Position numbers and translations under genes: made by a program
Source: Metopolophium dirhodum
Lineage: Eukaryota > Arthropoda > Insecta > Hemiptera > Aphididae
Length of the DNA: 64,000 nucleotides
Direction of reading: 5' to 3'
Assembly (NCBI RefSeq): GCF_019925205.1
Contig: NC_083568.1
Span: forward strand, 29,758,393 to 29,822,392
Part shown: one piece after another, positions 41,404 through 52,153 of the stretch
How positions within the stretch are numbered: the first letter of the stretch is position 1
How the letters are laid out: every line of letters starts with the position of its first letter
The notes under the pieces: generated by a model
The model's database searches: none
Seen by the model: the letters and a program-made list of their open reading frames with translations, nothing else
Told to the model about the DNA's origin: nothing

Positions 41404-41912
41404 AAAAGTGGGTCAAAGAGGATGTCGCTCTGCTGTACAGTAGGTTATAATTGGGCCAATGTATAATGGATTGTATTAAACTTGAATTCAATGATATAAT
41501 ATCGCTGTATAAGAAAAACGATTCTGAGCGGAGACGGTTTGTCAGTCAAGATTTTTATATTGTTATTATTTATTACAGCCTGTAAGTTGAATTAATAGTA
41601 GGTATATGGTATATTAGTATTATTTTTTATTTGTTGCTATGATGATAAACAAAGCGTTAGAAATTAAAATCCCATTTTTAGCGGTTTTTCGTAATTTGTC
41701 GGTAGTTTTTCCTCATGGCATTAAATATCAATTGAGAAAATTGAAAAATTACCTGTTTAAAGTACCATCTTGATCCCATTTGCTAAAAGATAAGGTACTA
41801 TATGATAAAATCGAAGCACTTCTAGTACTACCTTCTGGTAGAAATTTTGTATACAGGATAAAAAAATAAAAATAATTTACGCCATTGTAAAACTCCGCTC
41901 CGAATCTAAAAA
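41404..41912 (+). repeat. Dispersed repeat family A, copy A4
   Basis: Starts AAAGTGGGTCAAAGAGGATG, continues GTCGCTCTGCTGTACAGTAG, contains AACGATTCTGAGCG and ends with CATTGTAAAACTCCG and CCGAATCTAAAA, matching the ends of A1 and A5 with mismatches. The interior is shorter than in A1. Confidence 0.7.
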
Positions 41913-42100
41913 ATATTAATTATAATATGCTGTATTGCATTCTTAAAATATATCAATCAATTACCATTTAAAGATTACTCGGGTTATACAGTACTTGATT
42001 AAATGTTTTTGATGAAGGTTTATTCGACTACAAATATATTAAGAGTATGAGCGAGATGTGCGAAACAACTTATCGCATAGGATAGTTGATGACTAATGTT

Positions 42101-42264
42101 CAGGACCGGCTCAATGGAAAATAGTGAACTAGGCAAAATCAAATTTTGCCGCCCTTAACAATAGAATATTATCAGTATTTTAAAAATGCCGCCCTCTTAC
42201 TAATGTGCAGCTTAAGTGCCGCCCTAGGCATGGGCCTATGTCGCCTACCCCTTGAGCGGGCCTG
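42101..42264 (-). mobile_element. hAT MITE, copy 2, with 8-bp TSD
   Basis: The reverse complement of the 31649-31813 element, with few differences. The ends are CAGGACCGGCTCAA and TTGAGCGGGCCTG. CTAATGTT flanks both sides (42093-42100, 42265-42272), a perfect 8-bp TSD. Together with copy 1 this fixes the element boundaries. Confidence 0.93.
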
Positions 42265-42563
42265 CTAATGTTCATTAAATTGATTTATATTTTAGTCGTC
42301 AGTAGATTTGATTTCAATTTTCGAGAGAAGCACTTACTGCGGATTATTTTTTCATTCGACTGTTTTTCAATTTATTATATTTTGTGTTCATACCAAGATC
42401 GAGAAAAATCACTCGATTTACTTTTATCATAGATCTTACTCATACATTTCAGACCAGCGGGGTTGGGTGTTGCGGTAATGACAAATTACATTACAGTGAT
42501 ATATTATCATAATAAGTCAATATAAGTAAAACGTTGAAATGGAAATTCAGAACTTTACTAGCA

Positions 42564-42739
42564 TGATATAACTAAAAGTATGTCAGCAGGTTATCCGTCG
42601 CGTACTTTTACTAGCGGTCATTGGAAAAAACGATAAAATATGTTTTCTTTTCCAAGGAATATACAACAAAATTTCACAAACCGCGAAAACAGCTCGTTTT
42701 TTTGTGATAAGCTGCTGACATACCTGGTTAGTTATATCA
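42564..42739. mobile_element. Foldback MITE, about 34-bp arms
   Basis: The left arm TGATATAACTAA..GTATGTCAGCAG.TTATC is matched by the inverse of 42706-42739, with mismatches and a small gap. The spacer is about 105 bp. No clear TSD. Confidence 0.65.
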
Positions 42740-42779
42740 CAGAATAGTTAGAATCAGAAAGGACGATCTAGATGTAAAC

Positions 42780-42958
42780 AAAATCGTGACTAGACGGCGG
42801 CCATCTTCCTAACGCGCACAATTCTTATCAGTTATCATTATTCGTTTGATAAGCGTCTTTTCATTTGTTGTGAACTGGCGTCTCGCTATTAAAATATAAG
42901 TTTAGTTTTATAGACTGGTCACACTGATTGCGCGTTAGGTAGATGGCCGCACGATTTT
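42780..42958. mobile_element. Foldback MITE with CGGCCATCT..CCTAACGCGCA arms
   Basis: AAAATCGTG at 42780-42788 and GCGGCCATCTTCCTAACGCG at about 42797 are matched in inverse order by TGCGCGTTAGGTAGATGGCC at about 42929 and CACGATTTT at 42950-42958. The left arm has a short extra segment between the two blocks. No TSD recognised. Confidence 0.65.
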
Positions 42959-42968
42959 CGTTCGGGCT

Positions 42969-43172
42969 ACGATTTAAGATAGTATAGAAGCCCAACGAGC
43001 TATGATAAGACGGAATTGGATTTAAATCGGACCCTCGGCACTATAATTTGAACCGATATGAGTGCTGTATGTGGGGGCCCTCGTAGATCACGTGACTTTT
43101 CGATTCGAACCGTATGCCGTGTGATAACATTTTTCTAATGGGTCGTTGTGCAACCGTACTATCTTAAATCGT
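42969..43172. mobile_element. Inverted-repeat element with ACGATTTAAGATAGTA ends
   Basis: The 16-bp ACGATTTAAGATAGTA at 42969-42984 has its exact inverse at 43157-43172; weaker pairing continues about 18 bp inward. It abuts the previous foldback MITE at a spacing of 10 bp. The interior is non-coding. Flanking TSD not evident. Confidence 0.6.
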
Positions 43173-43580
43173 GGTCCAGGCCTATGCTATATGTATTTAT
43201 TCTTATCAGTGTTAGGGCTCTGGTTATATCATGGTTACTCGTTATATTTAATACAAGTTTGTTCATAATTCGTTTAAAACTTGTAAGAAATATTTATGAA
43301 TCATAATATGATACGACAATTATGTATTTAAACTGTATAGTATTTTTGATTTTAACAATTCATAAACTTGTGTGCACCTCGCACATGCGCAGAAGTGTAG
43401 AACACCACGATCAGTGCAACCCACACATTTTTCTTACTTTTGATGGCATTAATGTCCTAGAAACAGCTAGTATATTAATTATTAAAATTTGAATGTTTTT
43501 TTTTTAGTTTTAGTTTTTTCAGGTTTAAAAAATTGTTCATAAACATCATATGTTGCCTGTGAGTGATCTCTACATAGTGG

Positions 43581-43870
43581 TATAACATAGATTATGAATA
43601 CTATAGATTGCTCACTGACCGGTTTTTCGGTGGTACGAAATATTTACTCCCGGTAGATGGCGAGACGACGTGAATACTAGCGATTACAACGTTATCCGAT
43701 CTGACTAAACCGGGCGGCCGTGTTAATGGTTGCGGGCTTGTGGTTAGTAATGTCGGGTAACGTTGTAATCGCTAGTAGTCACGTCACCTCGCCATCTACC
43801 GGGAGTAAATATTTCGTGACACCGTAAAACCGGCTAGTGAGCAATCTATAGTATTTATAATCAATGGTAT
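43581..43870. repeat. 290-bp near-perfect palindrome
   Basis: The arms of about 120 bp pair across a centre near 43725. The outer block ATTATGAATACTATAG pairs with the inverse of CTATAGTATTTATAAT. The inner blocks ATATTTACTCCCGGTAGATG and CTAGCGATTACAACGTTA have matching inverses in the right arm. The spacer is about 50 bp. It is probably a foldback transposon but lacks an evident TSD. Confidence 0.8.
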
Positions 43871-43950
43871 AATCTAAGGACTATGGTTTTATAGTAATCG
43901 AAACAATCGAGTATTTCGATTTTTTTCTCGATTGTTCACATCACTAACAG

Positions 43951-44708
43951 CATAGATAATATATAATGGATAGGCCATCCCTATACTAAACACCCATGGG
44001 GCAGCGTTCCCGAAGTTTCGGTATATGCCCCATCTATACCATTGTTACCAGTAGCAACCAACGGGTAACCATTTCGACTTATAACTATCTACCAACAATT
44101 GTTATCAAATAAATAACAATGTATTAATATAGACCATGAATATAAATACTATTTGGACCATGATCTTACACTTTTAATATACAAAAAGTACAGAATAGAT
44201 TGACAAATTTATTGATATGTTCTACCAATATTGAATTGAGTGATGTAAAATTAAAAATATTATATATTATTGTAAAATGTAAACGATTTATTATACATAC
44301 TAATTAGTAATTGTAGACTGAAGTAGAAATTAGATATTCCATTTGCATGTATTAATTTATTTTATACATGTATATATATATGATTGACTATTGTTACCAC
44401 GGTATATTATAACCAAATCACTTGTTACCTAAATACAAATAATAATCATTATTATAATTAATTTTGTATTGATTTATATTTTATTACATTTAATATTACA
44501 CTATATTATGGACTTATCGTATTTAATTAATTAATTACCATTTACCAATAATAAAAGCACCTACCGGCTAAAATATTAATTTTATTTTAAATTTAAATAA
44601 AAAAGAAAAAATGATTTGCTCATGGGATAAAAAATTTAGTACCCCATAGCTTATCATTTGGGAACGCACGGAGAAGGCTGATAGCCTATCTATTATATAT
44701 TATCTATG
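43951..44708 (-). mobile_element. Non-autonomous TIR element E, copy 2 (758 bp), 8-bp TSD
   Basis: The reverse complement of the 36637-37423 element over its whole length. The ends are CATAGATAATATATAATGGA and its inverse, ending TTATCTATG. ACTAACAG flanks both sides (43943-43950, 44709-44716), a perfect 8-bp TSD. The two copies sit about 6.5 kb apart in opposite orientation. No coding capacity. Confidence 0.92.
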
Positions 44709-44713
44709 ACTAA

Positions 44714-45250
44714 CAGTTACTGAACTGATAACTAACCTAACCTAACTTTTTTTATATTGCCTGATGTATATCATGCTTTTTCGTTTGTAAAATTATTTAA
44801 AGTCAAAAACTGTGTATCTATAATAAGTGTCTGGCAATTTAGTCAACTCAAGTGAAAATCAATTCACTTTCAACTTAGTCACCTAGCAGTGGATTGTGGA
44901 CACGGCGATAAGTCATAGTAAGTAAAATTAGTATTTTACGAAAACCCATAAGCATAATATTAACAGCACAGTTTAAAAACATAAAAACATAAAACAGTAA
45001 CTGAACTGAAGACTAACCTAACCAACATTTTTTAATAGCGCCTGTCGCCTGTAGTTTTTTGTATGTAAAATTGTTTGAAGCCGACAACTTTGTGTCTGTA
45101 ATACGTGTTTGGCAAGTCAATCACCTCAAGTAAAAATCAATTCACGTTCAACTTAGTCACCCAGCAGTGGATTGCTGACACAGGTATGAGTCACAGTAAG
45201 TAAAATTAGTTTTTTTACGAAAACCCATAAGCATTTTAACAGCACAGCTG
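44714..45250. repeat. Two-unit tandem duplication, about 280-bp period
   Basis: Unit 1 starts CAGTTACTGAACTG at about 44714 and unit 2 CAGTAACTGAACTG at about 44995. Both run through ACTAACCTAACC, CAATTCAC.TTCAACTTAGTC, GCAGTGGATTG and TTTTACGAAAACCCATAAGC in the same order. Element E copy 2 is inserted at the left edge of unit 1. Confidence 0.8.
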
Positions 45251-45279
45251 TTAGGTATATAAAACCAGATGATGCAATT

Positions 45280-45862
45280 CCTATTCAAGTCATTTTAATT
45301 CTCAAAAATTTAAGTGAACCAAATTAGAATCACCACTAATAGAGAAAAAAGTACCTATATATAAGCAATTAATTATCATTTATTATCACTGATATTTAGC
45401 ACTCACGTCAAATTTCTAACCTTTGTCATAAATTGATACAATCATTTATGGTAAATGTATTGTATAATAATTTATTCCTCGTTATATGTGGTCGTCTTAC
45501 TGCATTAAAGGTAGGTATGAGTCATTGACTTATTATAAACAAACTACACCTATTATCAAATCGATATTTGGTCATACCCTCAAAAATATCAATCTCTATC
45601 GTTTTTGTAATATGACTAAACCCTACCTCAATGCTGTAGGATCACATGTAAGAAATAAACTATTATACAACACCTTTACTATAATTACTGTATCAAATAG
45701 TATGACAATGGTTAGGAATTTTGCACGAGTGCTAAATATCAGTGATTCATAGTTAATAATCAATAATTTCTCATAAAAAATATATTCTTCTATTAGCGGT
45801 GATACTAATTTGAGATAGATTTTATTTGTTTACATTTTTGAGAATTACATGGCTTGAATAGG
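45280..45862. repeat. 583-bp foldback element with arms of about 265 bp
   Basis: The outer CCTATTCAAG (45280-45289) pairs with CTTGAATAGG (45853-45862), and pairing continues inward with mismatches through AATTCTCAAAAAT, ATCACTGATATTTAGCACTC and TTGTATAATA blocks to about 45545 and 45600. The central spacer is about 50-60 bp. The 88-codon frame at 45486-45752 lies inside this palindrome and shows no known domain. Confidence 0.78.
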
Positions 45863-45901
45863 AGGAAGTTCACCACAGGCACGGGTCCATAGCAATGATC
45901 T

Positions 45902-45921
45902 GGGGGGGGGGGGGGGGGGGG
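45902..45921. repeat. Run of 20 G
   Basis: An uninterrupted homopolymer. Shorter G or C runs follow at about 46115-46124 and 46143-46153. Run lengths are likely to be unreliable in the assembly. Confidence 0.9.
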
Positions 45922-46275
45922 CAACAATTTTTTTACAACAAAATATTATACTTTATTCTTAATTTAAAAATGTTGTCATAATAGTAGGTATAGGTAATCA
46001 ATGTGATAAAAAATTATTGACTATTTAATATATAAAGCGACAATGTGAAAAGAAGTTTAGATTTTATTTATTTGTTATTTAATATATAATGTTTATATTT
46101 ATAACAAAATATGTCGGGGGGGGGGTGGTCTGGGCACCTAGTCCCCCCCCCCCGGATCCGTCCATGGTTCACCATCTGGTTTTATATAATCTACGCTAAT
46201 GGTAACAATGGTATTGCCGGGACATATACCGCAACATCCACCACCCCATGGGTTTTTAGTATATAGACCTGTAGA

Positions 46276-46509
46276 CATAGATAATATACAATGAATAGGA
46301 CATTCGTGTATGAATAACATAGTGGGTAACGTTCCCGAATAAGGAGCAAGGACTGCATTATAAAATGTCTATCTTCCATGAGTTATTAATAATAACTATT
46401 TATATATATATTATATTATAATAATTTCATAGAGTAAAAAAATGTTTGTGAGTGAGATAGAAAATTCGGGAACGTTTGATAAGAATTATGTTCATTGTAT
46501 AATATCTAG
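46276..46509. mobile_element. Short relative of TIR element E (about 235 bp)
   Basis: The left end CATAGATAATATACAATGAA and the inverse of the right end (CTAGATATTATACAATGAAC) form a TIR related to element E, and a GTTCCCGAA block lies in both arms. Directly to its left, 46197-46260 resembles the internal end region of element E in degraded form. No TSD found. Confidence 0.6.
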
Positions 46510-47060
46510 GCATAAGCCTATAAACCTAAGATAATACATACTGGATAGAGCTATAACACGAGTAGTCCGCGCTTGAAGACGATTTGGTTATAGGCTGTTC
46601 GGTCTCGATGAATTTATTGCGCATGCTTCAGGAATAAAAAAGATAGATAAATTATAAGTAGACAAGGTAACATAATTGCGGTAATGTTTTGTGCATGTGC
46701 AGTCGTTTTGCGTATGCTCAGTGGTGACATCGGGGCCACATTATCACATAATCAAATGTATCACAATAACTGAAATTTTCTGTATATAGTCGTTAGTCTA
46801 AGGTTTTAATCACGGGCTAAGATAATCTTAGACGGTGGTTTTAATCATATCGTCTCATTCTTGGCTTTACGACTGTATCTGTGGTTGTTGATATTTTGTT
46901 CTCAGTGCCATCCAAGTATTAATTTACATACTATTATGTCTGATTTGATATGACCAATATGTTCATAACTGTTTTAATTGTTTTCAGGATTTGTTATATT
47001 TAGAGACTAAATATTTATTTATTTATTTATTTAATAACAATAACGAAAATATTCAAAACT

Positions 47061-50000
47061 ATGGCTATCATGAGTCTCCATAATTTGTCAAGGATTCCAA
47101 TCTTATTCCTTATGGACAAATTCTTCATAACTAGTTTCGAGTTTCCAAATTTGGCTGATACAGTATATTATCTTGTAAATAATGACTTTGATAATAGCAC
47201 ACTCAGTCAAATTGAGATCGAGGAGTCGACAGAATATTACAAAGCCATATTTATATCCTTCATCAAAATAATTGTATCCTGTTTGAGTAAGTTAAATACA
47301 TTTTCAAAATTATCAGTTAATTAATATTTATTTTTCATTTTTCTAGCATTTTGTTCATTGTCATGTTTATTTGTTCTACCTGCCAGATACTTATATATGG
47401 TGTACTTTCATCTAGTTTCTGTCTATATTGTACTTCTTTCTTATTCGGCAAATATACAAACACTGAAAATTGTGTATGGAAAATATGAAAACTTTGAAAC
47501 TAACCAGTCTCATAAAGATACAATATCATGGAATGCAGAGGAACTTTCAAATGTTTTTACAGAATTACAAGTCATACATTTCCTATACCTTTTATTCCGC
47601 AATTTAATCCTACAGTGTTGTCTAGCATTAGTATTTAACTTTTTACAAGACTTTACTACAAATCAATCAATTCATAAGGTAAATTGATGATGATAATAAT
47701 AATAATTTAATAATATTTATTTATTTTCAACTATAGTTTTACAATTTATTAAAAATACCTTTACAATCTAATTAACTTTCATCTAAATAAAAAAAAATGT
47801 ATTAAATATTTCAGGCCTTCAGATTTAACTTTATTATTCCTACTTTAACCATTGCATTTTTACCCGGTACATGGATGCATGGATTCAAAAATACAGTAAC
47901 GGTTTTATCAACATTATTGCCATTGTTTATCATGCTAAAAACATTATGGTTAAATCTATTTACAATTAAAAATTTAATTCGTAATAAATATAGCCGCATA
48001 CGAGTGACAATCAAGTAAGGACATTTTATATATCATTATTAATATTACTAGCTATTCATATTATGATTATTTATATGCACCAGCTAAGTATAATCTCAAT
48101 TTGTTTATGTAAATTATGTAGAAATATTGTATACATATTATAGTATTATTTGATATTATGTAATTTGTTTTAGTAATTATAGAATAAACAATTTGTTACA
48201 CTTGGTTGTGAATGTGGTTGAGGTTTTGGAAGTGGAATGGAATCGTCTCAACATATCAAGTGTTCTACTGATGTTTTGGGTATTACGATTACTAGAACAA
48301 ATTTTATACTTGATAACTGATATTGAAATAAAAAATGAAACTTTGTTTGGAGTTGTGAAAAATGTGTTAATTAAAGGATGCGACACATTTACAGCGGTTT
48401 TAGGAATGACAAATTTTGTATCATACTTTTGTCATTATATAGGAGCATTCTTCAAATGGGTAAGATGCTGGACATTTATTTCAATTTCCTGATGTTTTTA
48501 ACATATCATTTATTTTGGTGCTGTTAACTGATGATGTAGATGACAAAATCATTGGAAAATTGCCTGCAATACTCTTCTATATACTAGCTTTGCAGAGTGG
48601 ACTAACAGGTTTAGATCCAGAAAAGCGGTTTATAAGACTCAATCGTAATGTTTGTTTACTTTGTGCTGTCCTACTGCATTATATATATATGATGTGGTTA
48701 ATCCAATATTAACAATGTCTTTGAGTACTTCTTCCCTCAATAGGTAATATATTAATCATTATCAAAAATGTTTTTAAATTAATTTGATTTGTTTTTTTAG
48801 ACACATAAGAGCTTTTATAGTGTGTGGATTTATCATAGTATATCCAATCACTATGTTGACTTACTTGTTGTCTCACCATCCAGTTATAAAATGGGTACTG
48901 GCAGTTTAGTTTTTTAATATTGAAATTATTATAAAAGTGTTCATTAGCTATGTATTCATTGTCTTAATTGATGCTTATCGCACAACTTTTTGGAAAAAAT
49001 TAGATGATTATGTGTACTGTATCAAATTATTTGGCAATACGGTAATTATAGAAATCCTTAACATTTATTTTATAATATTATGGTTACATTTTTTCTTTTA
49101 GGTGGAATTCTGTCTTAGCATATTTCTTTTTCTAAATGGTGCTTGTATTATCGTTTTTTTGTCTGGTGGTGCAGTCTGTGCATTCATGATATGTATATAT
49201 GCATTTTTCAACATATGGTTTGATGTTTGGGATAGATGGAGAGTATTTATTAAACGCCGTACAGCTGTAAAAAACATTGAATCCTTACCAGAAGCAACTA
49301 GCGTTCAACTGTCTAAATTAGATGATGTCTGTGCCATATGTTATCAAAATATGGAATCAGCAAAAATTACTAAATGCAATCATTATTTCCACAGTGTATG
49401 TCTGCGTAAATGGCTCTATGTTCAGGTGAATAATTATTTAATACTTTTATACTAAAACTAAAATAAGTTAATCTTGGATCATTAGGTTGGTACATTAAGG
49501 CGCCCTGGGCCAATGTAATTTTGTCCTCTAAAATACGCTATACGATAGAGGTGGCCAATCTGTGTCACGCGTGCATTTTGCGGCACATTTGATGTTATTG
49601 AATGGCACACTAGGTCACTATCGTCAAATAAAATAAAATATAATTTTTAAGTTTTTCTAAAATTATGTTTTTCTATATTAAATAAATTATAAAAAATCGT
49701 AAATATTGTATTATACAATAATTATTGTGTCAAAATAAAATTAATCATGTTATGATCGCCATGTTGATTTTTTATTGCAGATTTTCAAAATTTTTTTTTA
49801 TTTGAAACAATATGAAAAAAGATTGGCCATCCCTACTTTACGGGAATAATGATCATGTTCTGTAGAATAATCCAAATTTGATCAATTATAACTAATAGAG
49901 GGAAATATTCTACAAATTACATTGAACTCCGGTTTTCAATATTTTAATCTCATTATAATCTAAAAAGTTTTCAAGAATAATACAATTTTAACCTTTTTTA

Positions 50001-50475
50001 CAAATTATATTATACCATTATTTGAAAAGAAAACAAAAAAATCGTAGTTCAATGCAGCCTGTAAGAAGTCTTCAAACACTAAAAAAACCTTATGTGGTTT
50101 AATAAATAAAATTGGGTCCTAACAGACAATAGAAATATTTGATTTTAAGTACAGAAACTTTGTGAAAGTGTTCAAATGTATTGGATTATTTAAGAAGTAC
50201 ATTAATATTTTTACTCAAGCACTTCACAAGAATCTTTAATATAATGGTCTAGCCTCCACTACAAAATTGATTCTTATAGCAATTGTTTAATTAATGAAAA
50301 GTTGTATAAACATTTATTTTATTTATAAGTAATTTTAATTAATTTATTTGCTTAGGATCAATGCCCATTGTGTCATGATACGATGCAGAAATGTCAAATG
50401 TCCAAACACAAGATACAAACCACCCTTCAGATCTTCAAAGTGTTATTGATGCTGCTAATTCTTAATTATTTTTAA
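47061..50475 (+). pseudogene. RNF139/TRC8-like membrane RING E3 ubiquitin ligase, disrupted
   Basis: Eight exons are inferred from GT-AG sites and protein similarity: 47061-47286, 47347-47678, 47815-48014, 48174-48459, 48518-48743, 48801-49041, 49102-49425, 50356-50475 (about 650 codons, near the family's usual size). Many hydrophobic segments precede a C-terminal RING-H2: VCAIC, KCNHYFH, VCLRKWLYVQ and CPLC supply all eight zinc ligands. RNF139/TRC8 is an ER membrane E3 acting in ERAD and sterol control. Lesions: the intron before 48518 ends in TG, not AG; (AT)n at 48681-48690 shifts the frame by two bases; TAG at 48907-48909 lies inside a conserved membrane segment. The start ATG at 47061 fits the family N-terminus. 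Other splice sites look normal. Assembly error is possible for the AT run but less likely for all three. Last-exon frame is uncertain. Confidence 0.85.
49546..49835. mobile_element. hAT-like MITE in intron 7 of the RNF139-like gene
   Basis: The left end TAGAGGTGGCCAATCT and the inverse of the right end, TAGGGATGGCCAATCT, differ at two of 16 positions. The flanks CTATACGA (49538-49545) and CTTTACGG (49836-49843) agree at six of eight positions, consistent with an aged 8-bp TSD. The 290-bp interior is non-coding. Confidence 0.7.
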
Positions 50476-52153
50476 GTGATTACTGATTAGATTTTATCAT
50501 AAACTTCTACCCAATCAGTGGCGTACCCAAAAAAATAACTTTTTACTCTGTACATGTTTACTGTAAAAAGTGGCTCTACATTTTATATAACTACGAATTA
50601 TACTTAAACAATTTGAGAAATATTAAACCTTTTAGGATTTTAAATTGAAAATAATGGTTAAAATATTTTATTATTACTCAATTGAGTATAGTTAGTATGT
50701 TATACGTATGTTACATTTGCTGTATATACTTTAAATATTAATTGTAAATTGTATACTGCACTTGTTTAATGTAAAGCTTATTAACTGTATTGATTTATTT
50801 TCTATAATTATTTTAATCCATCACATATGTATTATATGTTGTATGGTTGTATTTATTAAACCTAATATATTTTAAATAGGTAATAAAATTAGTATTACTA
50901 ATAAACGTAATTGAAATACCTCATAAAACATAATATTAGTAACCTATGTACTTTGTTAGTTTTTTTTTTATTATTATTTTAGGTTCTTTTAAATTTTGCT
51001 TTTAAAAATAATTCATTTAAAATTAACCACGAAAGAAAAAACTTATAGTAAATATTTAACTATTATGTTATCCAAACTCAAGAACTTCAGTATTAATTAT
51101 TTAATGTGTATGTTATTCAAAATAAATTCCCACTCACTTACACTTATAATCATATTATAATGGTAGAAATATTCTAATTTCTTATCTTCAATTTGCTTCA
51201 TAGACACTTTTCAGTTAACAAAAATATAGTTTTTATTTTTTAATGATGAAATTACTAAGAAACTTATTTATTCTTATACCCCTATACTTAAATTCAAGCA
51301 AATATCTTTGAATACAATATAACATGCTATAAAATGACAAAATCTTGCAACTAAACTTGAAATCCTAATATTATTTTGTTTATATTAATTGTTAAATCAA
51401 TATTATATTTTTATATCTTGAGTTTTAAAACATATATTTCAAGTATAATACCTAATAAAAATTAAAATGTTTAACAAACTGCAGGTTCATACTAAAAAAA
51501 TATTTGCTTAAATTGTAGTTTCAGTTTACAACTTAAAATAATATGGTGTCAGATAAGAAAATGTGGTGTTTAATAGGTTAATAATAAAATCACGGAAAAA
51601 CATTAATTTTAATATTAAGTGAAAAACTTTTTTGTATGTATTTTTATTTTTTACCAAAAAATTGTTTAGATTTTTTTTTTTTTAATTTGTTCTTAATTTG
51701 TATTGGTACTTAAATAACACGATTATGCATTTTTTTAAATTAATCTCAAAAATTTTTATTCTATTTTACCAACTAACTATTTGTGTTGTGGAAGAAGTAA
51801 AAATTAACGAATGGAAAAATTTGTTAAAATTATTCATATCAAACTATAACTTGTTAAAGATTATTTCTAAAAATCAGACTGTAACAATTATTGTTTTGTG
51901 ATACTTAATTTTGTAATAAATAATCTATTTGTTTATTATAATAAAATTATAAGTTATTACTTATTTATAAGGTTATACAAAAATCAATGTTTCCTATTTT
52001 TTGCAAGAAAAACTTCTTGAAAACCAACGTAGATAATCACTAATGATATTTTATACCTTACACAACGTTTTGTTGTTATTACGCCTATGTGTTAATTTTA
52101 TTTAATGCCTATAAAATATTTGAAATACATGTACATATTATATCTTTAAATAG
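50476..52153. other. AT-rich sequence downstream of the RNF139-like pseudogene
   Basis: Contains possible AATAAA signals but no recognised gene. The 67-codon frame at 51.7-51.9 kb has no domain. Any 3' UTR of the pseudogene would lie at the start of this stretch. Confidence 0.5.

Noticed and set aside
45486..45752. 88-codon frame on the + strand
   Set aside because: It lies within the 583-bp palindrome and has no domain; open by chance.
48897..48955. Short intron that would splice out the TAG in exon 6 of the RNF139-like gene
   Set aside because: The GT at 48897 to the next usable AG gives about 15 or 53 bases; the first is too short and the second shifts the frame and removes a conserved membrane segment.
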